A stretch of DNA of 64,000 nt from Cardiocondyla obscurior (Eukaryota > Arthropoda > Insecta > Hymenoptera > Formicidae). Numbering within the stretch: the first letter of the stretch is position 1; each line of letters begins with the position of its first letter. Below, piece by piece: positions 25,201 to 38,116 of this stretch. The notes below the pieces were generated by a model that saw nothing but the letters and a program-made list of their open reading frames with translations, did not search any database and was not told the origin of the DNA. The position numbers and the translations under genes are program-made. The DNA is taken from assembly GCF_019399895.1 (NCBI RefSeq), contig NC_091869.1:8308001-8372000 (forward strand), given 5' to 3'.

Positions 25201-28200
25201 TTGAAAAAATTACCTAAGTGTCTTCATGTAGGCCGACAAGTAGCCGACGAGTGCAACGTCGACGTAGAAAGACATAATGCCAGGCGTTTCGTGAAAACGC
25301 TTAGATCTGATCTCGTTCCTATGGTCCTCACTTTACGAAGTAATATAGAAGTCGACGAGGCGCTACAGAACTTTGCATCCGAATACTGTCAAGGTACATT
25401 CACGTTATTAACAAAGTTTTTAAAATAATAAAAGATAAATAAAAATTATATTAAAATAAAATTAATAATTTTTAATGATAAAAGAATTAATATTTTAAAT
25501 TGATTTTAGGGGTGTTTGTAGCTCAACAAAAGCTGCAAGAACAAACCGACATTAGTACAGACTCATGTGCTCTAATTACGATTATGAATGCTGACGGAAT
25601 TTATCTGGCGACGTACGCGGCGTTGCTTTTAAATCTAAAATTAATTCAGATAAATTATTACCATGAAGAAGGCCGGCAAGTGCCAATTAGCGAGGTAAGT
25701 TTAATTGCAAGTATTTTAATTTTTATTAAATTTATTGTATTTATTAAAATAAATTTTTTTTAATTTTTTTAAAGGAACGATTCGTTGAAGAAGTGCACGG
25801 ATCGGGTGTACTGGTCTATCTTTCAGCCACGTGGCTTTCTGAATTGTATCAACAAATTCTTGCGTACAACTTGCTCGAAAAGTGCGGCTACAATCCCAGC
25901 TCTACGGAGAATAACGCGTTGGTTAACGTTCTCACGGGTACGCAATATTAAATTAATATTTTGATAAAATAAATATGATTACTATATTATACTTATTGCT
26001 TTCTTTTAAATTTTTATACTTATATATCTAAATTCAATTAATATATTTTTTATTGCCACGTCTTATACGATTTGTAGACGTGGATGGTATACCCGGCAGT
26101 CACAGAGGCGGACAATTGCTTTCCGATTACATAAGGCTGGAACGTGCTCAGCTTTCGCGGACTGAACCGACTCCGGAAGCAGAGGCTGGTGCGAAACTCT
26201 CACGTAGGGTGCTGACGTGCTGCTGGGGCAGCATGATGGCAGTTCTCACTACAGGACTGAATCCGCCTAAAGAAGAAACCAATAAAGGCATTTTAAACAG
26301 AGACGGTGGGAGACGAGGAGTTAGAGATACTGTTGTCTTGGCGCTCGAAGGTCTTCACAAGGCTGCCACATTAAGCAACATACTTGGTATAGATTTTTTT
26401 TTGTTTTTAAATTAAATTTATTACATAAATTTTTTTATCTTTTTTTTTTTATCATAGGTTTGCAGAATCGCTGCGGTTCCATTTTTGCTCTTCTCGCAAA
26501 AGCCGCTTGTTCGGAGCAGTCCATTTCGAAGATTACTCGCAAGAAGGACGTTCTTCGCCTTAAATTGCAGAACAAGGCGACGAATCTTCATACATCTCAC
26601 GCACTGAGTATGGACGTGCTTTTGGGACGGGGTCTGGAGCTCGGCAGTCACGGCAGCGATTGCTGGCCGCATGTTTTTACGTAAGTGACTCAAATAACAT
26701 TTATTTTTTTCAGTACATATTAACAGATTATTCATTTAACAATAGGTGTTGTTTGTACGTATGTAAACTGGAACATGACTTTTTCGGACGAAATCAAAAT
26801 CCGTCACTACCCAAAACCTCTCAGAAGAAGGACAAGAAAGATGCTGCGAATGGTGACACGAAAGATAGGCTTCGATTAAATTTCAATATTGTCGACGATG
26901 AGGAATCTTGGTACAATTTATTTCTACATTTTAATGCTTTAATTACTTGACATTAGTTATTTATAATCTCTTATTTTCTTATTAATATTAATTAATAAAT
27001 ATTTTACAAAATGCTAATTCTAATATTTTATATTTTTAAATATTTCTTTTTACAGTGTGGACGTTTATAGCTTCCTGTCGAGTCCTTATACGCAAAATCC
27101 CAGTTCAGATACTATTCCAGAAATAATTCAAGAATCGAATGCCGACAGTCAATTCAACGGTATTTTACCAGCGGACTATGCTGCCAAGATTATTTGCGTA
27201 TTGTCGCAGCAGGTTGACAGACTTTTCGAGGATGCGGCGCTTAAACTGAACCTCAGAGCTCTCTGCTCGTTTCTCATGGCTCTTTGCAAGGCCAGCAAGG
27301 CACAATTGTTCAAGACTACCGACGGTTGTAAGGACAATAAAAAGTTTTGGTGGAGACGGAGTAAGCCGAGAGAAAACGAGATGAACGTGCTGCTTCTGGC
27401 TCGTTTAGGCGAAGTTATGCTGAAATGCGTAAAAAGCGGCAGGCCTCTGATACATATTATGGGGGTGTGCAATTTAATCATTAATTTTGAAATATAAAAT
27501 AATTACAATTTATGGAAAAATAAAATTATTTTTTAGGTATGGACTATTTTGGGACCACACTTCATGGAGGCGGCTTGCCACGAGGACCGCAGCATTTCGA
27601 AGAAAGCTGTTCAGTGTATTCACGATTCCATGGCGGCTTTGTTAAACGAACAAATAGAACTTCCACATTTTCATTTCAACGAAGCGCTTTTTAAACCTTT
27701 CGAGAATCTTTTATGTCTTGAACTTTGCGACAGCGATGTGCAGGATCAGGTGAGAACCAGCTCGTTATCGTGATAAGCTCGCGAGTTCGGATTGTAAATA
27801 GTTACTTTTGCAGATTGTCAGCTGTATCTGCGAATTTGTTGAAACCAATCGCACTGAAATACGGTCGGGCTGGCGACCGCTTTTTGGAGCACTCCGAGTG
27901 GCGTCAGTTAATAATTCAGATTCCGTGGAATCTGCACCTTTGCTAGAAGTTTTCCGAGTCTTCCTCTCGACAGACAACACGCTGGTTTTCGCCAACGCCG
28001 CCCTAGACTGCATTCTGTGCCTATTGAAACACGTGAGAGGTATAGGCGACAACGAGGCTCAGTTTGACGATGTCGACAACGTCGACAGCGCAGAGTCGAG
28101 ACGGATGCGGCTTTGCGTGGAGAGTTTGAAATATCTACTGAGCTGTAGCGACATCCTGTCGTCGATGTATCGAATGCCGGCTTGCCCGATCTTCCATTCC

Positions 28201-31200
28201 GCTCAACGTATACAGGTTTCCACGATTCCGCAGTACGTGGACCCGATTATTCCAAACTTGGAGTTGACCAGGTTCGACAAACACATTGAATCCATGCAAG
28301 ATGTCATCTCGGAGAAGTCGTACGACACGTTGACCCCGCTGATCGACAAAGACGCCCACCCAATCGCCACGTTGCAGAGCATGGACAAGCCCAGCGGTAT
28401 CCTTAGAGTTTGGTACATTCTTATTGAAGGCCTGGCGAGTGCGACTATGATATGCCCGAAGCGCTACCAACCGCATACTCTGGAGACCTTGTTTCATCTT
28501 TTACGCGACATTTTGAACGTACCCGGGCCGGCGTTCGGGCTTTACTGCGTCAATCATCTGCTGCTACCAATGGTGCAAAATTGGCTACGAAAGACGTCGA
28601 AGATTTTTCGCGGATGGGACAACTTCGCGCCCAACTTTAAACAATGCTGCGGTCTCACGACCGATTTAGTAGTCGATTATTTGACGCATTTGCAAGGTAA
28701 TATAACAAAAAAATAATAATTAAAAAAAAAATAAATGAAAAAAAGAAGAAAAAAAAATGCGATTGTCAAACTGGTTACTTTTTAGGCCCGGAGATCGTCA
28801 GGAATGACACTTACTTGCCCGCCACGACGCTAATGTTAAAACAGCTCTTGCTGGTGATGGCGGAATGTGTGGTACAGCCTACGGAGAGCATAGCTCGTCT
28901 CGGCTGCGCTTGCATCAGGTAAAGTCAAAAGCGCAGAGGACACTTCCACCTTGCAACATAAAAGCGAGTCGGAATAATTTGCTTGTCCGCTCGTTTGCTC
29001 TTTATTGCGATTCGCGCGAGCTTCGTTAATACCCACGCGGTTTAACGCACGGTTTCTGCGCATAGAAAATCAATGTTCAATGACACTAACGATAATATGA
29101 GATTGCAGCAAAAGAAAAAAAAAAAAAAAAAAGGAAGAAAAAAGATAATAAAAAGACCGTGCCGGAATGCAATGATGACAGCACCAAACGTGGTTTTTTA
29201 ACGACCGAATCACGCGACACATTAACGCCAGTTATTCCGTAATTCAATTAGGAAAGCCTGCCCATAAAACGGATGCTGAGAGACAAAGTGCAGTGTCGTT
29301 TTTTATACAATTTTACATGGTTGTAATTGCATTAACGTCGCATTCATTATCGCGACGGCGCGCGTCTGATTTTCCCATTGCGTACGTTTTCACGAAACGC
29401 GCGTTGGCCAAGTTTGACGGAATGTATCTCGCGGTGGACGTCGAGGATAGGTATATCGCCGTTACAGCGACGCGGATCGCGCGTGTAAGATGATAATGAA
29501 GCTTGACAAGCCGTCCTGCGGGATAAAATAGCCACCGACACTCGACACCCTCGGAGCGTCATGCCAACGACTGCACACGTTGCGTCCACCTGGAGGCTCG
29601 CTCGTTTTTCCCGACGTCTTTGCGCACGTCCAGCTCGTAACACGATCTTGAGAATCGGTGCCGATCGCGAGGTATCGATGTACACGTGTTGTACGCACGC
29701 CGGAATTTAAAAACGGAGCAGGTTCGCGAGCTGGAACGGTATCTCGATCTGAAATCTTAGCGTCACTCAATGCACCTAAACAGGCACGATTCAGCGGATC
29801 GGATGCTTTCCCGCCTGATCGCCGCGGCTATGAAAGAACGATTACTCGAGGGACTGCGTGAGAGGCGTTGGCCGACTTTATCGTCGACGAGAAATCTGAC
29901 CACCGTTCACCGATCGTTGCCCGTGTCCTTGCAAGCCTCATTGCGGAATCGCGCGGTAGCATCGAGTAGTGCCGAAACGCTCTTTTAATTTTTAATTGCA
30001 GGGTATAAGAAAAAGTAAAAAAAAGAAAAAGACCTATCGCTTGTATAATATTTGCTATCATTGTTCTATCTAAAACTTGCACGAAATAAAATAATTTTAT
30101 TATTTTTATGTTATAAATCGTGGAAGTAATCGGAGTCAATCTCTTTGCAGGCACATCCTGGTGAGCAGCGGACCTCTTCTCACTCCGGAACAATGGGAGG
30201 TCTGTGGTATCGCATGCTACCGCGCCTGTTCGAATTCGCTGCAAGAACTGCATCAGCTGACCATGGCCTTTTCGCCCAGATCAGAGTCCTTTTACGGGGA
30301 CGTCGCTCAGGTGAAGGTCGCGGCGCGCCGGGACGCGACACCGGAAGAAACGGAAAGGCTACGGCAGCTCGCCGCACAGGTGAGTAATCCGAGATCTGCT
30401 TTCAAGGAAGGAGAGACGCTCGCGGGCGGAGAGAGTATCGAGAGTTTTCGCTGTTTCTGATTGTTGTACGTTCGATGTGCTTTATCGATGTGCTCCTCGT
30501 AACGGCGGGACCAACGGAATTCTTAAACTTCCCCTTGACTTGAGAAAGTTCATTTCGTCGTTCGCCGTTTACGGTAAAATTCGTCCAGGCTTGTATCTTA
30601 TCGCATCACCGAACGTGGCTAATTATCGAAATTACACGAGCAGAAATAAAAATCGTGGCGCGTGATGCAGCACGGTGTCGTAAATTAAAAGCATTCGAGT
30701 AGATGAATTTTCTTCCGCAAAGGCTCCTCGCCCGATAGACTTCTGGTTTCGTTCGCGCGTGTAACGTCGCGACGAATCGCGGGAATGTCCGGTGTGTGAG
30801 AAAAGATGAGAGGGAGAGAATGTGAGGGAGAGAAAGAGATGAGGAAAGAGATAAAGATGCAGAGGCATCAGGTGTGGTTGCCCTCCTGACCTGACTTGCT
30901 CCCAGGTGAGCCAGCTGCGCGAGGTATTGACTGCCGTGAAGAGGCAGAGCGCGGCGTCTCTGCCGACGACGCCTTACCAGGATATGACGACCCTTGAGAC
31001 GACACTGATCGACCGGCACACTACTTCCTACTCCGTTGGTTGTAGGCAGCACACGACACCCCCCGATTACACTAACACTACGACGAACACTGGCCCCCAA
31101 TGGCTCTAGCCGACCACGGTAACTCACGTCATGGATTTTAAGAACGAACCCGGCCCCCGGGTGACAATGATAACGTCGCGAGATCGCTGGCGGGAATACC

Positions 31201-34200
31201 GTGGATGGACATTCCGCGATTCGACATCCACGCCGAGTGATTCACGGAGGCGTGCCGTCACGTCGTCGTCGACAGGCTGACCCTAAGCCGCTTACGTCCC
31301 GTTTCGAGTAATTCTCGGAGGCTACCCTCCGCCTGATAAGCATATTTTTGTACAGCAATAGATGTATACGCTATTGAACACACGAGTACTTTGTACGTAA
31401 AATAATAATCGACCACCGATCGCTTTCGATGTGTCACAAGCTTTAATCGATGTTGGCCTAATATTGGCGACGCGGCGGAGTCTAAAGTGTTTCCTATGTA
31501 TTTTTGTACCGCTGGACGACTGTGTTCAAGAAATATAAGGCTTCAATTATAAGCTGATTGACTGTTCACTCACCCTTTACCTTTGGACGAGAAGCTACTT
31601 GATCGGAAATACGCCTGTCGACGAGGAAACGCCATTCGATTCGGATCATCATGTTTCTTTTTTTTTTTTTTTTAATACATCTGCACATGCTGGTAGAAGG
31701 CACGGGTTAAACTGCAGAGGCGCTTTAACGAGATCCTTTTCAATTAATGACATTATAATTATTCATAATCTTTTAATAAAAAAAAATTAAATCTTTATTT
31801 AGAAAAAAAATTTATTTCTTTAGAAATATTTGTTAACTTCTGGTTGCCTTTTTTTTTAATAAATGTATTTTTGGTTTTTATTTTATGGAATTTATGAAAA
31901 AGGATCTCGTCGTTGAGTGAGATGTATCATTTCAATTTTATTTGGCACGATCTTGCGAATCACTATTAAAATCCATGGCTTGAGTCCATGGCTAGAATTT
32001 CACTGTCACAGCAACATGTAGGTAACGGTACACGACACCGTATTATAGAAATTGCAGCTTTTAGTTTGCACACATTGTCTCGATCGGGAGAAAGAAAAAA
32101 AAAAAAAGAAAAAATCGCGGAGTCGTGTTAAGGCTGATCATACCGTTACTGCTATTGTAATTAAGATTATTCTCGCAATTAAAAATAAAAATTAAATAAT
32201 ACATTTATTTAAAAAAAAGCACATATGGCACGTTTTTCAATTAAAATAATTTTACACAAAATTTTTTAATAAATTATTGCGACGATTGTGACAAACATAA
32301 TCTTACTTGCAACTAAAACATTAATGAGACTCAACGATTGCTTTGATTGTAGCGAGTTTTCACGAAAGTTCATCAGATCTTCAGAGAGCTGCATCATACC
32401 ATACCATTCAGAAACCACGCTTGAAGACTGATTAGACGTTATAATTCACGTATTTGTGTCTTTAGGTGTTCCTTCTGGAGGAACAGACTCGAGTCGAAGA
32501 TGCTTTGCGATCGTCCGACGAAAGATCGTACGTGTTCCTTTTGTACCCTCCAGCCGTAGGCGCTACTCTCAATCCCGACCTTTACATCGTCAGAGTCCAG
32601 CTACGCGCGTTGGTTGTTGGACTCTTGGTACATCAGATGCTGCTTCACTGCATCGCGAGTGTTCTTCTTCAAGGTGCCGGCTCGTCGATTTCAAGGTTCG
32701 TACACGACTGTTCCTCGGTTTAATAATTAATGCGCTAAATATTATTCACAAAATTATGATTATATAAAAAATAATTCTGTGATCTTTTGCAGCTTGTCCC
32801 ACGTCATCCCGCACTCGTCACCATGCAGCCCGCCTAGTCCGAACGTTAAACGAGGCTACCTGTCCTATCTGAGCTCACAGCACGTGGAAATATTTCTCTC
32901 CGCGTTAGACTTCTCGTACGTCGCCGCGCTCAAGTTCGACTGCCGGCCCGGTCTGAAGTTTCTGGTGCAGAAAGTAGCGAATCTCGAGCAGCCGGCTAAT
33001 CTGTACCGTCAAGCGGCCGCCGCCTGGACCATCAAGATCATTACGTTGTTCGAGCTGTGCTTGCGCGAGATAGAGGAGCTTCACGCGTCTTTGGAACTAG
33101 TGAAAACTATTCTGGGCACCGGGCTTAGCGACAGGGAGTGCGTTTACGACATCAAACATCGAAAATTAAACAAGTACCTACGGCAGCTGCGCACGATTTT
33201 CGACGAGCTCTGCGAAACTTACGTCGAAGTGGTTCTTGACGAGAACGGCAAGTATACGAAGGTGGATAGTTTTGCCGAGAGGAAAATATTTTTGCTAGTA
33301 GCACAGCCCGACGATTATCCCGAGATCACTAGGAAGGAGCCTATCGACGACCGGCTTGTCACCAGCACTCCAGCCTTCGATTCGTCGGAGAGAGATCCTG
33401 GCGTTTGCCAGGACCAGCCGGACAACGACGAAGAGGACGATCAGGACGATCCGGACGACGTGTATAATCCAAATCTAGACGACGAGAGCGGTTTGGAGGA
33501 GCTTGGAGCTGAGAGCGAGAACGATCCGAGGCCATTCAGACTGTCGGATCTAGCCGCGGAATATTCAACTGACTCCGGCCCACAGTCCGAGCCGGAGACT
33601 GACGACTCTAGGCCCGTGTCCAGATTAGGCTCGGTTACGGAGAAAATAGTTTACCTTGATCGTTCCGGTGGAACTTCCAGCGAAGGGTACATCGACGCAA
33701 AGTACAACGCCGTGACTCCGGCACCTCCGAAAATTCACAGTCGCAACGATTTCTCTTATAACTTGGACGCATATTGGAAAAGCGAATCGGCTTCCATGAG
33801 AACCTCCGTGGTCGACATGAAGACGCTGAATCGGAAATCGTTCTCCGACGAAGGCATTTTGTACAAAAAATTACATCTGGAGAGAAGCAGCAGCGACGTG
33901 GGGCCATTGTTCAGGCGAAAATCTTTAACGTCCGTAACGACAGCGGAACTTGAAAGAGAAAACTTCCCGATTGACTCTGCAAACTCCCGAGCGAAATCGG
34001 TCATGGAACTGCGTGGAACTCCCGCTTGGACGCCCGACGATTTTTCCAGGCAATCTCGCCAGCCGGAAGAAAGTATTAAATCGGAGGATAAAAAGAATTC
34101 GAAATCCTCGCAGATCCTGGACAATATAGACGAGTTACTTCGTGATTATGAGCGCAGCAAGCGTGGCTTTCGAACAAATCCCTTTTTGCGGGACGAAAAA

Positions 34201-34587
34201 GAGACGGCCGCACCCGAGTGCCAATTGATCGCTAACGAAGAGATGCATATTCAGAAACGAAACATTAGTAAAGATAGCGAAGCTCATAGGAAAGCTTGGG
34301 CAGACACTTTGAGCATTGCGTTGGACTGGGCCTTAGCTTTATCAGTGAGTTTTTTATATTTTTTTATCTCAATAATAATTAAATTTATGAATAATTGTTA
34401 TAAATCTAAATTATTTTTATACGAATAATGGATCTTTTTGCAGGACGAACGGCTGGCGCCGCTGCTTCCGGTTTTTGTGCGCGGAGTGCGAATATTAACC
34501 AGGCACGCCATAGATCACAGTCTGAAACAACGTCTTTCAGCTCTATTTCATCGTATCGCCGTACTATATGGATTAACAAATAACTAA
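22215..34587 (+). CDS. ARFGEF3: ARFGEF3 (BIG3)-like large Sec7-related protein, about 2203 aa
   Basis: Twenty-two exons join in phase: 22215-22299, 22668-22801, 23302-23436, 23515-23680, 23755-23884, 23955-24239, 24341-24574, 24689-24916, 25017-25393, 25510-25694, 25775-25937, 26078-26386, 26458-26680, 26746-26910, 27056-27464, 27537-27749, 27814-28696, 28786-28918, 30151-30379, 32466-32695, 32793-34344, 34444-34587. This gives 2203 residues, close to vertebrate BIG3. The N-terminal helical DCB-like region (LLRDPPHELRAKCL) is followed by an acidic Ser/Asp linker (about 474-515), a degenerate Sec7-like region (about 592-810) without the FRLPGE-type catalytic motif, and HDS-like repeats (GPHFMEAACHED, about 1080; TESIARLGCACIRHIL, about 1475). 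A second acidic stretch lies in the 517-codon exon. Sec7 proteins exchange nucleotide on ARF GTPases at the Golgi; BIG3 lacks the catalytic Glu and is linked to secretory-granule control in mammals, so a scaffold role is likely. Donors GTTGAA (after 23680) and GTTCGT (after 32695) are weak but phase requires them. Confidence 0.92.
30906..31109 (+). CDS. Extra ARFGEF3 exon with in-frame UAG (alternative C terminus)
   Basis: After a good acceptor (TTGCTCCCAG, ending 30905) an open frame in phase with exon 30151-30379 reads VSQLREVLTAVKRQSAASLP and continues, Thr-rich, to TAG at 31107-31109. Codon use looks coding. Used as a terminal exon it would give a protein of about 1629 residues lacking the last 640. 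AATAAA at 31775-31780 could end that transcript. Skipping it joins exons 30151-30379 and 32466-32695 in phase. A GGTAACT donor at 31119 lies nine bases after the stop and would also be in phase, so the exon could be internal if the UAG is read through. Confidence 0.55.
   Translation: MSQLREVLTAVKRQSAASLPTTPYQDMTTLETTLIDRHTTSYSVGCRQHTTPPDYTNTTTNTGPQWL
31110..32465 (+). other. Candidate 3' UTR of the short ARFGEF3 form, then intron
   Basis: Following the UAG, the sequence to about 31570 is mixed-composition with TGTATTTTTGTAC-like blocks, as in insect 3' UTRs. It turns AT-rich with an AATAAA at 31775-31780. From there to the acceptor before 32466 it is AT-rich intron. A short direct repeat TCCATGGCT occurs twice near 31973 and 31986. 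No other gene is visible. Confidence 0.4.
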
Positions 34588-35700
34588 TAGCGATCGGTTC
34601 TAGACATGAGCGTGATCGCAAATTTAGTCGTAAGACTTTGAAAAGCGAAGAAAAGTCGTTTATATACGCTTGATTTATTTTTCAAAGTTTTTATTGTCAC
34701 TGTGATAGACGCGCAGAGTTGAAAAGGGAAGAGAGATGGTGGAAAAGGGAAGAGGAAGGTGGCTCTTGATACATTTTGTCTTCTGTTATTAAATATTGGC
34801 GCGAGGAAATTAAACCCGAAGAAATATGAACTTTTCGTTTGAGCGCGGGTCTCTATTTTTTCCGCGTCTACCGACGCGTCGACACGTCAGAGACAAGGAT
34901 TTTATTTACGATCCATTCCGCGCGCACATCTCTCGATTCTCATTTTATGCTCTTTGCGCTTAACTGTAGTTTGCGGTCCGGTCGCAACGCCGGGTGTATC
35001 GGATTTTTGCTTCCAACGTAAAGCCTGAAAACACGAGCGACGAACGAAGCGTGTCGCGTGGATTCACCGACGCTCGTCCATTCTCTTATCGGAATGATTT
35101 TTAGAAACGAAGTACGTTATCATTTCCTACGCGAATTGCTTTGCCGGCGAAGATAGCGACTGTCCCTATTTTTGTAGAAAAGAGGAGCAAAAAAAAATCT
35201 TGAAGAAATTATATATATTATATATATACTTACGTTCCTCGCAATGAGTTTTCTATTTTATTGTATATAACATTGTTGGCGTGATTTTAATAATTAAGAT
35301 AATAGCGACTTAATGGTATTTTATATTACACGTTCCGTAAGTCAATGGTACTTACCGATTTAATTTATTTTCCTCGTTTCGCAATCGGTGTAGAGACTAT
35401 AATTGAACGTTGATGTATATATCAGATACTATTCCCGATGTTTCTCTACGTATGGTGTACTCCATCAATGTTGTAAATGTTGTTGAACGTCAGATGGTTT
35501 AAATGGAAAGGGTTAATAATTGATAATAAAATGTGCCTATGTATCTCCCGTTATCTCCCCCGAAATGCATTCGGTGGCGCGAGATGTAGCGAGGTTCTTT
35601 CGCTACGGATCTGAATGCGGCTGAAACGCGTCCACGAAATATTGAAATACGGAAATGTGAATCGTGCATCTCCACTAAGATGTACGAACGTTAAATAAAT
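34588..35700 (+). other. 3' UTR of the ARFGEF3-like gene
   Basis: The last exon continues past TAA (34585-34587) without another gene. Two AATAAA signals, 35525-35530 and 35694-35699, would give 3' UTRs of roughly 0.95 and 1.1 kb. A short TA-rich tract sits at about 35208-35228. The cleavage site is inferred only. Confidence 0.5.
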
Positions 35701-38116
35701 TCTAATGTCCAATTGGCATTTAGATTGTTGTGTGCCTTGCTTCGAAGTGTTATATTTAACGGTTTCGGTTCCCTCGAAGCTGTGTGATCTTCGAACGGCG
35801 TTTATATAAATGATTTAAGGAACGTTTTGATCAGAGATCGCGAAGTACCGCGCGATTTATTCTCACCGGCTGGATGCTCGGCTGGTGCCGAAGATGTCGA
35901 CCGTTTTCTGCGAGACGAAATGCATTTCAAGCCGCTTTAACGGACGCAGAAAAGGGCGGGCGACTCTCGTCTGCGGTCGACTGCAAGTCGAGTCATCCTC
36001 GTAAAGAGAGAAGCTTACGAGCGACAGCCGCCTCGGCTTATTCCGTAATTTTATTCGCAACGTCCCATTCGCAGGACGCGTCGAGGCAGTAAACATCAGC
36101 GAAGAAAGTAGAAGAAGACGAGTGAGGAGACCCCTTCGAAGCGCCTAGAACGAAGTCACCGAGGTAAGAAAGATTTTTCACTCGACTTTTCGCGGCGATT
36201 ATTTAACCGACGTATTTTTCCTCGCTTTATTTGTCACTAGGAAAAAGAAAAAAAAAATTACGTGTTCTCTCCGACGACAATTAACTCTTTTACGAGGAAA
36301 CAACGAAGCATTTGCAAGGATCTGCTTCCCGCAGTCACTTATGATTTTAATTGATTTTAACGGGAGAGTCGGATTTTTATTTTTACTTTCGGGGATGTTT
36401 TTAGTACTTCCAGTAGTTTCGTAATTATTTATGAAATCGAATAATGTGGGGAATTACTTGTAACTGGGAAGTAGACATTTAGTGCTTCCAGTCTCTTATT
36501 ATACTTTGATTCCAGTTACTTATAAAGATTGCTTCGTCGTCGTGTATACACTGTCAAACGACAAAAATCATCAGCAAGATGCTTATTAAGTTCTTAGCCA
36601 CATAGTCATTTCATTCCAGCGTGTGTTTAGACAATCTTCTGTTATTTCTCATTATTTCCTATTAAAATCGGAGGTGCATCTTACCTCCTAACGGATTTCT
36701 GATTTAAGATTTACGTCTCGTGCGCAAGTTTAATAAATTTAAAGAAAATTATAAAGTTGACTTAAAAAATTAAAATTAATTCAGTTAATTTTTCACATTT
36801 AATGATTAAAAAAAAAAATAAAAAATGAAAAAGAATTTTTCCAAATTATGGTTAACGACGTGATTTAATGTGATTAAGCAATTTAACTGAGATCTACGAT
36901 TTTTATCGGCAAATAAACTGCGTAAAATATACCACGGGGTAATTTAGGCGAGGCGAATTTAAAGATTTAACCGACACGAAACGGCGTAGGGTGACTCGCT
37001 AATAAAGGGAGGCAAGAACGGCGAGCCGACGATGTCGCGACCAGGCAGACCGCAACTATCCATCCGTTCGTCATTTCCAACGTGCTTTAAATATTAAATA
37101 GAGCTTGCTGCGCTCGTAAAAAGGGTTATCTGTTCCCCCATGACAAAAGAGACAGCGGCTGCAGGCCTTTCCCGTGCGAGCGCAGGGTTTCCCGTCACCA
37201 CGATGTGCAAAGACTTTAAATTATCCACTCGCGATTAAAATTAATCTGAAGTCTCGTGAGCAAGCTCGAAAGCCTTCTGCCAATATTCCAGATGCGTAAG
37301 AAATAATTTCGAACATTTAGTCACGTTGCATCGAGACGTCTCCGCGTGAAACGAAGGGATTTAAAAACCAATCGCGTAAATTTATTTCATTTCTGAAAAT
37401 ATGTGTATATTTACAACGTTACAGGGCTTGACTAACTTCTCCATTGAAGAAAACGATATTTTAGAGTGATATTTTCACGATTTGACTTGTAGTTTCATTT
37501 TGCGAGATAGTCGATTAAAAATGAAGGCTCGGTCTTGTGCGCACATAACGATTCCACAGTCGTCGATTAATTTAAATTTTCGTTTAAATCTCGCGGATTA
37601 TCGTTAATTTTTTGGGAATCTCTTTTTTTTTTTTAAAGAAATTCTTCTTTAACGTGAATTACAGAAAGGCTCCGTTCCCGTGCACACAGCGACGACTCTT
37701 CATTCACTGATCAGTCTCACTGTCATAGTTTTATTTAGTGAAATCTCCCAATTACTGGTTGATCTTTTCATAAATTGAGGAAGTTGTCTTTTCAGCAAAG
37801 TCTGTTTCATCTCGCGCCAGCGTTCGTGAAACGGCCGGTAAACGTTAAACGAGTCAACTTTTACTTTCACGTACGCGTTTGCTGCGAAGCACTGGATATC
37901 ACTCACCGATCGAGTTCTCATCGACTCGATAATTGCGGATGATCCAAAGAAACACTGCTGTTCGCACATAAATCGTCTCTCGCCTCCGGTACCCGATGCA
38001 CTCGTCTTTGTCACAGGTTACACTAATTAGAGCACTAATTAGAAGCTACTCGCGCTCTCCAACTTGCACGCGATACGCCGGCAATCGTGAGGATTCCCTC
38101 TTTTTTTTTTTTTTTT
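35701..38116. other. Convergent spacer and RUNX 3' UTR
   Basis: No gene is recognisable. The right part is probably the RUNX 3' UTR: the stop codon is followed, on the minus strand, by a 16-base A run (38101-38116), and AATAAA read on minus occurs at about 37731. Short open frames such as 37700-38014 minus have no family features. Confidence 0.5.
38023..38042. promoter_or_regulatory. Paired palindromic homeodomain-type sites
   Basis: CTAATTAG occurs twice, at 38023-38030 and 38035-38042, within a 12-base direct repeat (CACTAATTAGAG/A). Each is a palindromic TAATTA core. It lies 75 bases beyond the RUNX stop, in its probable 3' UTR, so function as a DNA element is uncertain. Confidence 0.3.

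Noticed and set aside
26746..26950. Extension of the ARFGEF3 exon past 26910 in the open frame
   Set aside because: A TG|GTACAA donor at 26911 joins in phase to 27056, while the extension ends in an AT-rich stop-bound stretch.
30906..30923. An 18-base micro-exon of ARFGEF3 using a donor at GAG|GTATTG
   Set aside because: Phase allows it, but the frame beyond that donor continues to look coding for 180 bases, so the longer exon is preferred.
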